64,000 nucleotides of DNA, taken from NCBI GenBank assembly GCA_037133755.1, contig JBAXNN010000005.1, positions 71,565 through 135,564 on the forward strand. The letters are read 5' to 3'. Under the pieces are notes generated by a model. That model was given only the letters and a program-made list of their open reading frames with translations, was not told where the DNA came from and made no database searches. Made by a program: the position numbers and the translations under genes. This DNA is from F1-60-MAGs149 sp037133755 (GTDB lineage: Bacteria > Actinomycetota > Thermoleophilia > Gaiellales > F1-60-MAGs149). Shown one piece after another: positions 9,654-16,828 of the stretch (position 1 is the first letter of the stretch; every line of letters starts with the position of its first letter).

Positions 9654-10436
9654 TCAGCCGAGCACCGCAGCCGGCAGGTCGCCGACTCCCGGAAGATCCA
9701 GATCGGCGGTCGGCCACGGCGTGGCGAAGGCACGTCCTTTGCCGGTGCGAACGAGGCACGTGCGCATGCCGATGCGATGCGCCGTCGCGAGATCCGCAAC
9801 CGGGTCATCGCCGACCATCATCGCGTCGGCTGCCTTGACGCCGAGCACGGCGAGCGCGGCGCGGTAGGCGCCCGCGGCCGGCTTGCCGATCACCGTCGCG
9901 CGGCGACCGCTCGCGTACTCGAGACCCTTGACGAACACCCCGGCATCGAGACCGGGGCCAGCCGGCGTTGGCCACCAGCGGTTGCGCTGCATCGCGACGA
10001 ACGCAGCGCCGTCCATGAGTGCGCGGAACGCCTCCTGGAGGTGCGCGTAGGTGATCGACGCATCGGGGCCGCCGAGGCAGACGACCTCCGCCTCGCGCCA
10101 ATCCTCGACCAGGTTGAGGCCACCGCACGCGCTGACCTCCGCAAAGGCGCCCGGTTCGGCGAGCAGCAGTACGCGCTTGCCACGGTGGCGACGGTGCAAG
10201 AAGGCGATCGTGGCGGACCCGGCAGTCACGATGCGCTCGGTCGGGTACGGCATGCCCATATCCGCGAGGCGCGCGGAGATATCCGCACGCGTCTTCGACG
10301 TCGTGTTGGTCAGGATGACGTGCGGCAGGCCTGCCGCATCGAGCGCAGCAAGTGCCTCGGCAGCCCCGGACAGCGGCTCGTAGCCAACGTGAAGCACGCC
10401 CTCCATGTCGAACACGATGCCGCGGGGAGCCTCCAT
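9654..10436 (-). CDS. HAD-IIA phosphatase, LHPP-like
   Basis: The 260-residue HAD hydrolase has the nucleophile motif FDMEGVL (D10), motif II LTNTTS, the Lys of VIGKPAAGAY and the acidic motif GDDPVADL. The C2-cap region, including the segment ending in GLEYASGRRATVIGKP, closely resembles phospholysine/phosphohistidine phosphatase (LHPP)-type proteins, more so than NagD. The second acidic residue of the DxD motif is Glu; human LHPP also departs from Asp here. It probably dephosphorylates a small molecule or phospho-amino acid. A TAGGCT hexamer 6 bp before the ATG suggests leaderless transcription. Confidence 0.85.
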   Translation of the reverse strand: MEAPRGIVFDMEGVLHVGYEPLSGAAEALAALDAAGLPHVILTNTTSKTRADISARLADMGMPYPTERIVTAGSATIAFLHRRHRGKRVLLLAEPGAFAEVSACGGLNLVEDWREAEVVCLGGPDASITYAHLQEAFRALMDGAAFVAMQRNRWWPTPAGPGLDAGVFVKGLEYASGRRATVIGKPAAGAYRAALAVLGVKAADAMMVGDDPVADLATAHRIGMRTCLVRTGKGRAFATPWPTADLDLPGVGDLPAAVLG

Positions 10437-10442
10437 GCCCCC

Positions 10443-10448
10443 AGCCTA
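10443..10448 (-). promoter_or_regulatory. Candidate -10 element (TAGGCT) of the LHPP-like gene
   Basis: The hexamer reads TAGGCT on the minus strand and ends 6 bp before the ATG at 10436. Transcription would then start at or next to the start codon. The same geometry recurs at many genes in this window, which supports it more than the hexamer alone does. Confidence 0.45.
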
Positions 10449-10464
10449 CTCCGCGATGTTGGTG

Positions 10465-11283
10465 CTACTCGAAGCGGTAGGCGTCGGGGCGGCGCGCGCT
10501 GAAGACCGGAATCAACCGGCGCACCTCCGCGACACGCTTGCGATCGATTGCGGCAACGCAGATGGTCTCGCCGTCGCCCGCGTTGGCGAGCACGACACCC
10601 CAGGGATCGATGATCATGGAGCGCGCATAGCGGGCACTGCCGGCCCAGAAGCCGTGCTGGTTGGCGGCGATCACGTACGCGGCGTTCTCGATCGCCCGCG
10701 CCCGCAGCAGCACCTCCCAGTGGTCGCGCCCCGTCGCCATCGTGAAGCCGGCCGGGACCATGAAGGCCTCGGCACCCGCGAGCGCCAGCCCGCGGTACTG
10801 CTCGGGAAAGCGCAGGTCGTAACAGATGGTCAGGCCGACGGGCCACCCAGCGATCTCGCTCAGCACCAGGTGATCACCGGGCTTGTTCGCGGCAGACTCG
10901 CGCGCCTCCGCTCCCTCCACGTCGATGTCGAACATGTGGATCTTGCGGTACGTCGAGACGCCGTTGCCGTCGGGATCGAAGACGAGCGTCGTGTTGCTGG
11001 CGCGCACGCCGGGCTCGGTGTTCTCGCCGATCGACCCACCGTGCAGCCACACGCCATGCTGCTTCGCCCAGGACGCCATCGCCTGGGCGGTCTCACCCTC
11101 CAGCGATTCGGCGGCGGCGATCATCACCTCATCCGTACCGGTGCCGTTCCAGCGCTCGGGCAGGGAGATAACTTCCGCCCCGCGCGCGGCGGCACGCGCG
11201 ACCAGCCGCTCGGCCACCTCGATGTTGTCGGCGACCGGACGATCAGCGTGCATCTGGACGCACGCGACGATCGTCTCGCTCAC
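10465..11283 (-). CDS. Carbon-nitrogen hydrolase (nitrilase superfamily, omega-amidase/Nit-like)
   Basis: The 272-residue cytosolic hydrolase has the full Glu-Lys-Cys triad: E43 in LPERW, K114 in YRKIHMFD and C154 in TICYDLRFPE. Length and the CYDLRFPEQYR signature fit the Nit1/Nit2 and omega-amidase branch, which hydrolyses small amides such as deaminated glutathione or 2-oxo-acid amides; the exact substrate is not readable. The GTG start overlaps the TGA of the upstream lipoprotein gene by four bases (GTGA), so the two are translationally coupled. It ends 28 bp before the LHPP-like gene, so all three may be cotranscribed. Confidence 0.92.
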   Translation of the reverse strand: MSETIVACVQMHADRPVADNIEVAERLVARAAARGAEVISLPERWNGTGTDEVMIAAAESLEGETAQAMASWAKQHGVWLHGGSIGENTEPGVRASNTTLVFDPDGNGVSTYRKIHMFDIDVEGAEARESAANKPGDHLVLSEIAGWPVGLTICYDLRFPEQYRGLALAGAEAFMVPAGFTMATGRDHWEVLLRARAIENAAYVIAANQHGFWAGSARYARSMIIDPWGVVLANAGDGETICVAAIDRKRVAEVRRLIPVFSARRPDAYRFE

Positions 11284-12218
11284 GTGGTCGAGCCTCCGCC
11301 GGCACCGCCAAGGATCGAGCCGAGATCCAAACCACCTGCACCACCGGCACCGCCAAGCACCTTCCCGAGGTCCAGCCCGCCGAGAAGACCACCGAGTCCG
11401 TCAGCCCCGTTGCCACCGAGCAGTCCGGTCAGCAGGTCGGAGATCGGCTTCGTATCGGCCGGCGCCTCGACCGTGACGGGGTCGGCCGCAACAACGCTCA
11501 GATCAACCGTCAGACCGCCGCTCTTGGCAACGTCGCCCGACGGGGCCGTGCTCAGCTGCACGCGATGGATCAGGCCATCGGAGCGCCCCACCCACACGCT
11601 GACGTCCGCATCACCCTTGGCGAGCGAGGTCAGATCGATCGGCAGATTCTCCGCGAGGTTGCCGAGCTGGTCGGTCAGATCCGCACCGGGGTCGAGCTTG
11701 CCGCTGATGCGATCGCACTCCACGTCGCCGACCTTCTCGACGGCCACGGCCTTGGGATCGCGGATCAACTTGGAGATGTCGCCCAACTGCGTACCGATCG
11801 CACCGAAGTCGATACCGAGGGGCTGGCCAAGCGCGTACCACTGCCCACCGACCTGCAGCCATGTATCGTCGGCGTTCTGGCGCACCGAGATCGGCACGTC
11901 TAGCGGGCCGGACGTGATCTTCGCGTCGGCCGTCAGGCCGGTCGCGGCGTCACCCTGTGTGGTGGCCTCGATCGTGATCGGGCCGCCAAGGAGCCCGCCG
12001 AGCCCACCGAGCGCGCCACTGCTGTCGCCGCTGGTCGCATCGGCAGCCGGTACGAACTCGGCCTTGAACGTGGAGGCGTTCGGACCTGCCGGCGGCAGCT
12101 TGGCGTCCGCGAGCACCTTGCCCGGGTCGGAGGCGAGATCGCTACCTCCGCACGCAGCAAGCACGGCGGCAAGCGCGATCAGAGCAAGGAGGGGCGTGAG
12201 ACGAAGACGGGTCTGCAT
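11280..12218 (-). CDS. LppX/LprAFG-type lipoprotein
   Basis: The start is set at the ATG reading MQTRLRLTPLL because it yields a standard signal peptide and lipobox (AVLAACGGS). A GACAAT hexamer also sits 6 bp upstream. The 312-residue product contains the LolA/LppX-like half-barrel pattern: SVRQNADDTWLQVGGQWYAL, a conserved Cys in GDVECDRISG, and later SVWVGRSDGLIHRVQLS. In the family these proteins bind or carry lipids or lipoglycans at the cell envelope of actinobacteria. Gly/Leu-rich stretches (GALGGLGGLLGG and a similar C-terminal run) are unusual low-complexity insertions. Coupled to the downstream nitrilase gene. Confidence 0.82.
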   Translation of the reverse strand: MQTRLRLTPLLALIALAAVLAACGGSDLASDPGKVLADAKLPPAGPNASTFKAEFVPAADATSGDSSGALGGLGGLLGGPITIEATTQGDAATGLTADAKITSGPLDVPISVRQNADDTWLQVGGQWYALGQPLGIDFGAIGTQLGDISKLIRDPKAVAVEKVGDVECDRISGKLDPGADLTDQLGNLAENLPIDLTSLAKGDADVSVWVGRSDGLIHRVQLSTAPSGDVAKSGGLTVDLSVVAADPVTVEAPADTKPISDLLTGLLGGNGADGLGGLLGGLDLGKVLGGAGGAGGLDLGSILGGAGGGSTT

Positions 12219-12224
12219 GCCCTC

Positions 12225-12363
12225 ATTGTCACCGACTTCGGCGCGAAAGGACAATTACGTGTGTAACAACGTGGACACCAATGGCATTTGCATAAACGCT
12301 CTACCGCTATAGAGGTGTATTTGCACCGCCACATTTTCATGTGAGATATGACAATCTTTTTGC
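12225..12363. promoter_or_regulatory. AT-rich divergent control region
   Basis: This stretch is markedly richer in A/T than the surrounding sequence and separates two divergent genes. On the minus strand GACAAT (12225-12230) lies 6 bp before the lipoprotein ATG. On the plus strand TTGCAC (12321-12326) and GATATG (12345-12350) are 18 bp apart and end 13 bp before the ATG of the HTH/coiled-coil gene. Both promoters are candidates only. Other T-rich runs (such as CTTTTTGC just before the ATG) could serve as protein-binding or curved DNA. Confidence 0.45.
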
Positions 12364-12762
12364 ATGTCTGATTCCGGTACTACTCCCAAGGCATCCCGCG
12401 GCTCGATCGGCCCCGAGACGTACGACGCAGTCAAGAAGCTGATCGACGCGGGCATGAACAAGACGGAGGCCTTCGCACAGGTTGCGAAGGAGACCGGCCG
12501 CTCGGCCGCCACCGTCACGACCACCTACTACCGCATCGCGAAGCGCAAGCCGGGCGGCGGCGGCGTGCGCACCTCTGCCAAGTCGGCGAAGGCCGCGACG
12601 CGCAAGGCCGTGAGTGGTCAGACCGACCGTCTCGCCGCCGACGCGCGCGCCGCGATCGACGCCCTGCATCAGCACGTCGCATCGCTCGAGGCGCAGCTCG
12701 AAGAGCTCGCGCAGAAGTCGCAGGAACTCGAGCGCATCAAGAAGGCTCTCGGCCGCATCTGA
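12364..12762 (+). CDS. Small basic HTH plus coiled-coil protein, function unknown
   Basis: This 132-residue protein is not one I recognise. Residues about 14-52 look like a helix-turn-helix: YDAVKKLIDAGMNKTEAFAQ, then ETGRSAATVTTTYYRIAKRK. A Lys/Ala/Gly-rich linker follows (53-80), then a Leu-heptad coiled coil (about 84-130: AAIDALHQHVASLEAQLEEL and onward). The layout suggests a dimeric DNA-binding or nucleoid-associated regulator. It has an AT-rich promoter region to itself, and its stop is followed after 4 bp by a hairpin repeat element. Confidence 0.6.
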   Translation: MSDSGTTPKASRGSIGPETYDAVKKLIDAGMNKTEAFAQVAKETGRSAATVTTTYYRIAKRKPGGGGVRTSAKSAKAATRKAVSGQTDRLAADARAAIDALHQHVASLEAQLEELAQKSQELERIKKALGRI

Positions 12763-12766
12763 CGCA

Positions 12767-12878
12767 AGAGGGATGTTCCAAAGGGGTCAGACCCTTTTGG
12801 CGCATGCGGTGCGGCACCGCGCTGCCGAGGTCCGTCGTCATGCTCCAAAAGGGTCTGACCCCTTTGGAACATCCCTCT
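12767..12878. repeat. Hairpin repeat element, GGGTCAGACCC family, copy A
   Basis: Two 40-bp arms (12767-12806 and 12839-12878) are inverted copies of each other with one mismatch, around a 32-bp centre. Each arm has its own near-palindromic core, CCAAAGGGGTCAGACCCTTT. The centre contains another small palindrome (GCGGT/ACCGC). The element fills the convergent gap: it starts 4 bp after the stop of the HTH gene and ends 1 bp before the stop of rsgA. A bidirectional terminator or a REP/MITE-like repeat are the main options. Copy B is at 62401-62514. Confidence 0.85.
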
Positions 12879-12879
12879 C

Positions 12880-13782
12880 CTACGTCGTCTCGAGCTCGAC
12901 GAGGAGCTTGCGGTAGGACGCGAGCCGCGCCGGCTCGACCAATCGCTCGACCGCGCAGCCTTCATCCCCCACGTGACGGCAATCGGTGAAGCGACACTCG
13001 GCGGACGCATCGGCAATGTCGCCAAAGGCGCTGGCGAGATCGTCGGGCGTGATACCCGCCAGCGAGAAACTGCGGATACCCGGTAGGTCGATCAACGCGC
13101 CGCCCGTTGGCATATCCAGCCAGGTGGCCGTCGTCGTGGTGTGGCGCCCGCGACCGGACAGTTCGTGGATCGCGCCTGTCACCTGGCCGCCGGCGGTGAG
13201 CGCGTTGACCAGCGTGGACTTGCCGACGCCGGAATGGCCGACGACTGCGGCCGTCCGCCCGGCCAGCAGATCGCGGACCGCCGCGGCCCCCGCCGCAGTG
13301 CGAACGTCGACCACGACGCCCGCGACACCGATCGCGCGGTAGTCCGCCAGCACGACGTCAGGGTCCTCATCCGCGCGCTCGGCGAGATCCTCCTTCGTGA
13401 TCGCGAGGAGCGGCTCCATGCCACCGCGCCAGGCGGCGACGAGGATACGGTCGATCAGACCGCGCCGCAGCGGCGGGTCGGCGATCGAGGCCACGATCAG
13501 CACGCACTCGGCGTTGACCGCCAGCACCTGCTCCTTCATCGCGCGCTCGCCCTCCGAACGCATGCGCTGCTGGCGGCGCAGCTCGGTGCTGCGCGGCTCG
13601 ATCACGTCGATGCGCCCACCCTCCTCCGCCTCGACCAGCAGCTGCACACGATCACCGGCGACAGGCCGCCGATCGAGCCTGCCAGCGAACTTCGCGATGC
13701 GCTCCTCCCCGGCATCCGTGCGCACAGCGGCAAGCCCGCCGCCGACGGCGAGGACGAGTGCGGGTTCGTGACGTTCGCTCAT
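12880..13782 (-). CDS. rsgA: Ribosome small-subunit biogenesis GTPase RsgA
   Basis: The 300-residue protein is a circularly permuted GTPase acting in late 30S maturation. Visible are an N-terminal OB-fold, the G4 motif TKED (129-132, in the usual NKxD position), G1 GHSGVGKST (182-190), G2 RHTTTT (213-218) and G3 DLPG (232-235). A C-terminal zinc knuckle follows: C263, C268, H270, C276. Its promoter overlaps the start of the divergent DUF3054 gene. A TACGAT hexamer lies 9 bp before the ATG, implying a very short or absent leader. Confidence 0.96.
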   Translation of the reverse strand: MSERHEPALVLAVGGGLAAVRTDAGEERIAKFAGRLDRRPVAGDRVQLLVEAEEGGRIDVIEPRSTELRRQQRMRSEGERAMKEQVLAVNAECVLIVASIADPPLRRGLIDRILVAAWRGGMEPLLAITKEDLAERADEDPDVVLADYRAIGVAGVVVDVRTAAGAAAVRDLLAGRTAAVVGHSGVGKSTLVNALTAGGQVTGAIHELSGRGRHTTTTATWLDMPTGGALIDLPGIRSFSLAGITPDDLASAFGDIADASAECRFTDCRHVGDEGCAVERLVEPARLASYRKLLVELETT

Positions 13783-13791
13783 GCGATCATC

Positions 13792-13797
13792 ATCGTA
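13792..13797 (-). promoter_or_regulatory. Candidate -10 element (TACGAT) of rsgA
   Basis: TACGAT on the minus strand ends 9 bp before the rsgA ATG and overlaps the first base of the divergent DUF3054 start codon. The two start codons are only 14 bp apart, so the promoters must lie inside each other's coding region. Confidence 0.4.
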
Positions 13798-14171
13798 TGC
13801 CGTGGCTCCTCCTCGACGTCGCGTGGATCGTCGTCTTCGCGATTGTCGGCCGCCAAAGCCACGGCGAGGGCAATGCGCTGCTGGGCATCATCGGCGTCGC
13901 CTGGCCGTTCCTCGTGGGGTACGTCGTCGGGGCCTTGGCGCTCCGTCTGGCGCGCGCGCCGCGCTCGCTGACGCGCATCATTCCCGTCTGGCTGCTGACG
14001 ATCGTGATCGGCATGGGCATCCGCACGATCCAGAAGGGCCGCGCGCCCGAGAGCGCGTTCATCATCGTCGCGACGATCGCGCTCGCCGTCGGGTTTGTCG
14101 GCTGGCGGTTGATCGTGGTAGCGATCTGCCGACGGCGGCGCGCGACGGCCGTGACCGACGAGACCGGGTAA
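13797..14171 (+). CDS. DUF3054-type small membrane protein
   Basis: The start is the ATG beginning MPWLLLDVAW, giving 124 residues. An upstream in-frame ATG would add a charged, unlikely N-terminus inside rsgA. Four hydrophobic segments are visible, with conserved features of DUF3054 proteins of actinobacteria: an Asp in TM1, the GRQSHGEG loop, WPFLVGY and IVIGMGIRTIQKGR. Function unknown; an integral cytoplasmic-membrane location is inferred. Divergent from rsgA. Confidence 0.8.
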   Translation: MPWLLLDVAWIVVFAIVGRQSHGEGNALLGIIGVAWPFLVGYVVGALALRLARAPRSLTRIIPVWLLTIVIGMGIRTIQKGRAPESAFIIVATIALAVGFVGWRLIVVAICRRRRATAVTDETG

Positions 14172-14225
14172 CCGCCAGCCTGCACCGCGCGGCAGACGTC
14201 GCACGACTCCTGGTTGATCGCGACT

Positions 14226-14415
14226 GACGACGCGAAGGCCTCGAGGTGGCTCGGTCCGAAAGGGCCAATTCACCTCGAGGTCATCGCGTCGCCTGGATTC
14301 AAGGACACAGGCAGTCAACGCCACTGCTGACGACGTTGATCCACAGAGGCGACGTGAGCACCTCGAGGTGAATCGTTCGTTGCCGACCGAGCCACCTCGA
14401 GGTGTTCACGTCGTC
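14226..14415. repeat. Long palindromic repeat element (CCTCGAGG family), copy 1
   Basis: This 190-bp element is almost entirely self-complementary. Outer ends are GACGACG and CGTCGTC, followed inward by about 24 bp of terminal inverted repeat including CCTCGAGGTGGCTCGGTC. A second inverted pair holds ATTCACCTCGAGGT and GGCGACG, and the centre is variable. Four CCTCGAGG palindromes sit at matching positions in the arms. It lies between convergent genes, starting 54 bp after the DUF3054 stop, and its last base is the first base (reverse strand) of the oxidoreductase stop codon. Other copies: 52949-53138 and 63824-64000. The remaining 54 bp (14172-14225) show nothing further. Confidence 0.88.
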
Positions 14416-15353
14416 TACGGCTTCAACAGCAGCTTGCCGCCAGCGCGATTGTCGATGATGCGCTGGATCGCCTCGTTGACGTGCTCAAAGGCAAGCTCGT
14501 CGCTGATCACGGCCTCGAGCGTGCCAGCCGCCACGAGCGCGAACAGCGCCTCCATCGAGCGGGCGGTCACCTCCGGCGCGACGGGCAGGCCGCTGTAGCC
14601 GATCACCTTGGCGTTCTTGCGGTACATCTCCTGCGGCGCAAACGAGAAGGGCGCACCTGCACTCGCGCCGTAGAGCACCAGCGTGCCGTTCGGTGCGAGC
14701 AGCTTGATGCACGGCTCAGAGAATGCCCCGGCCAGCGGATCGAGAATCACGTCGACGCCGTCGGGCGCGACCTCGCGAATCTCGGCCTCAAGCGCGTCGG
14801 CAGCCGCAACGATGACGTCATCGCAGTAGCGCGAGATCTGCCCCACGCGGTTCGGCGACGACGTCTGCGCAATCACGCGCGCGCCGTGCGCCTTGGCGAG
14901 CTGCATCGCGATGGACGAGACGCCACCGGAGGCACCGAGGATCAGCACCGTCGAGCCAGCACCAACGTCCGCAGCCGCGAGGCAGTCGAGCGCCGTTACA
15001 CCGGGGATACCCAGTGCGGCCGCCTGGGCGTCGGAGCAGCCATCCGGGATGGTCGCCAGCGCGTCGTTCGGCACGGCGACCTGCTCGGCCCACGAGCCAT
15101 CACGGACGAGGCCGCAGCCCGCGCCGCGAAACGCGACGCGCGTGCCATCGGCCGTGGTGCCGACACCCTCGCAGCCCGGGGTGCGCGGGAGCGGACCGGC
15201 CGCTGCCACCGCACCGTTGGCAATCCACACGTCGAGGGGGTTGATCGCGCCGTAGGCGATCGTCACGAGCGACTCGCCCGCGCCGACCACCGGCTGATCG
15301 ATCTCCTCGACGACCAGCGGGTCGCCGTACGCGTGCTGGCGAACCGCGCGCAT
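14415..15353 (-). CDS. NADPH:quinone oxidoreductase-type (zinc-independent MDR) dehydrogenase
   Basis: The 312-residue medium-chain dehydrogenase/reductase has a GroES-like N-terminal domain and a Rossmann fold with LILGASGGVSSIAMQLAKAHG as dinucleotide-binding loop. It lacks the structural-zinc Cys cluster of alcohol dehydrogenases. The sequence fits quinone or alkenal reductases using NAD(P)H; the substrate is not readable. Its ATG overlaps the TGA of the upstream aldehyde dehydrogenase gene, so they form a two-gene unit, perhaps for reactive carbonyl or semialdehyde metabolism. Confidence 0.85.
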   Translation of the reverse strand: MRAVRQHAYGDPLVVEEIDQPVVGAGESLVTIAYGAINPLDVWIANGAVAAAGPLPRTPGCEGVGTTADGTRVAFRGAGCGLVRDGSWAEQVAVPNDALATIPDGCSDAQAAALGIPGVTALDCLAAADVGAGSTVLILGASGGVSSIAMQLAKAHGARVIAQTSSPNRVGQISRYCDDVIVAAADALEAEIREVAPDGVDVILDPLAGAFSEPCIKLLAPNGTLVLYGASAGAPFSFAPQEMYRKNAKVIGYSGLPVAPEVTARSMEALFALVAAGTLEAVISDELAFEHVNEAIQRIIDNRAGGKLLLKP

Positions 15354-16822
15354 CAGACCGTCCCCACGCCGCCCATCAGGACGTACTTGACGTCGAGGTA
15401 CTCGTCGATACCGACGGAGCCGCCCTCGCGACCGTAGCCCGACTGCTTGACGCCGCCGAACGGCGCGTTGGCCGCCGAGATGATGCCGGCGTTGGCGCCG
15501 ACGATGCCGTACTCGAGGCGCTCGGCGACGCGCATCAGGCGTGCGTAGTCCTTCGTGTGGAAGTACGACGCGAGACCGTAGATCGAGTCGTTCGCGAGCT
15601 CGATGACCTCGTCCTCGGTGTCGAAGACGGTCAGACCGGCAACCGGCCCGAACGTCTCCTCGTAGAAGATGTCCATCTCCTTCGTAACGCCGTCGAGAAT
15701 CGTCGGCGCGTAGAAGGATCCAGCGGCGAACTCGCCCTCGGTCAGGCGCTGCCCACCGGTGACGAGCTTGGCACCCTTGGCGACAGCGTCCTGCACGTGC
15801 TCGTCCGCCTTGTCGACCGCGCGGCTATCGATCAGCGGTCCGATCACCGTGCCCTCGGCGAGTCCGTGACCCACCTTCATGGCATCGACCTTGGCGGTCA
15901 GCTTCGCGAGGAACGCGTCGTAGACACCACGCTGCACGAAGGCGCGGTTGGCGCAGACGCAGGTCTGGCCGGCGTTGCGGTACTTCGAGGCGATCAGGCC
16001 GTCGACGGCCTCGTCGAGATCGGCATCGTCGAAGATGATGTACGGCGCGTGGCCGCCGAGCTCGAGGCTCAGGCGCTTGACCTGCTCGGCCGAGGCGCGG
16101 ATCAGGTCCTTGCCGATCTCCGTGGAGCCGGTGAACGAGATCTTCTTGACGCGACCGTCGGTGAAGATCGTGTTCGCGACCATGCCGGCGTCGCGCGACG
16201 TGACGAGGTTGACCACGCCGGCGGGGGCGCCGGCGTCCTCGATGCAGCGCAGCACGAGTGCTGCGGTCAGCGGCGTGGCGCTGGCGGGCTTGACGACGCT
16301 GGTGCAGCCGGCGGCCATCGCGGGGCCGAGCTTGCGGGTCATCATCGCGGCGGGGAAGTTCCACGGCGTGATCGCGGCGACGACGCCGACGGGCTGCCGC
16401 AGGACGAGCACGCGGTTGTTCGTGTTCATCGGCGGAGCGATCTCGCCGTAGACGCGCTCGGCCTCGCCGGCGAACCACTCGAAGAAGCTGGCGGCGTACT
16501 CGACCTCGCCCTTGGCCTCGGCCAGGGCCTTGCCCTGCTCCGACGTCATCGCGGTGGCGATCTCGTCGGCGCGCTCACGCATCAGGTCGGCAGCCTTGCG
16601 CAGGATGCGGGCGCGCTGAATGGCAGGCGTCGCGCGCCAGCCGGGCAACGCCGCAGCAGCGGCGTCGATGGCGGCCTTGACGTCGGCCTCCGTGCCGTTC
16701 GGCATCGAACCGACCTTGTTGCCGGTCGCGGGGTCGGTGACGTCGAAGCGAGCTCCGCCCGTCGCGTCGATCCAGGAGCCTCCGATGAGAAGGTGTTCGT
16801 CGAGGTTGATCGTGGTCGCCAT
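15353..16822 (-). CDS. NAD(P)-dependent succinate-semialdehyde-type aldehyde dehydrogenase
   Basis: The 489-residue cytosolic aldehyde dehydrogenase is of the GabD branch: ITPWNFPAAM, SFTGSTEIGKDL (nucleotide site), the catalytic Glu in LELGGHAP, and the nucleophile Cys in NAGQTCVCANR. The C-terminus contains ETFGPV and PFGGVKQSGYGREGG. The NAGQTCVCANR form and total length are typical for succinate-semialdehyde dehydrogenases, which feed 4-aminobutyrate carbon into the TCA cycle. No GABA transaminase is nearby, so other semialdehydes are possible. Ends in a TGATG overlap with the oxidoreductase. Confidence 0.92.
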   Translation of the reverse strand: MATTINLDEHLLIGGSWIDATGGARFDVTDPATGNKVGSMPNGTEADVKAAIDAAAAALPGWRATPAIQRARILRKAADLMRERADEIATAMTSEQGKALAEAKGEVEYAASFFEWFAGEAERVYGEIAPPMNTNNRVLVLRQPVGVVAAITPWNFPAAMMTRKLGPAMAAGCTSVVKPASATPLTAALVLRCIEDAGAPAGVVNLVTSRDAGMVANTIFTDGRVKKISFTGSTEIGKDLIRASAEQVKRLSLELGGHAPYIIFDDADLDEAVDGLIASKYRNAGQTCVCANRAFVQRGVYDAFLAKLTAKVDAMKVGHGLAEGTVIGPLIDSRAVDKADEHVQDAVAKGAKLVTGGQRLTEGEFAAGSFYAPTILDGVTKEMDIFYEETFGPVAGLTVFDTEDEVIELANDSIYGLASYFHTKDYARLMRVAERLEYGIVGANAGIISAANAPFGGVKQSGYGREGGSVGIDEYLDVKYVLMGGVGTV

Positions 16823-16828
16823 GGCTGG

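Noticed and set aside
9654..10436. Inactive HAD enzyme because of Glu in the second DxD position
   Set aside because: LHPP-type relatives also depart from Asp at this position, so loss of activity cannot be claimed.
14226..14415. CRISPR array or insertion-sequence end suggested by repeated CCTCGAGG blocks
   Set aside because: Blocks are inverted in a fixed palindromic layout, with no regular spacers, cas genes or transposase nearby.
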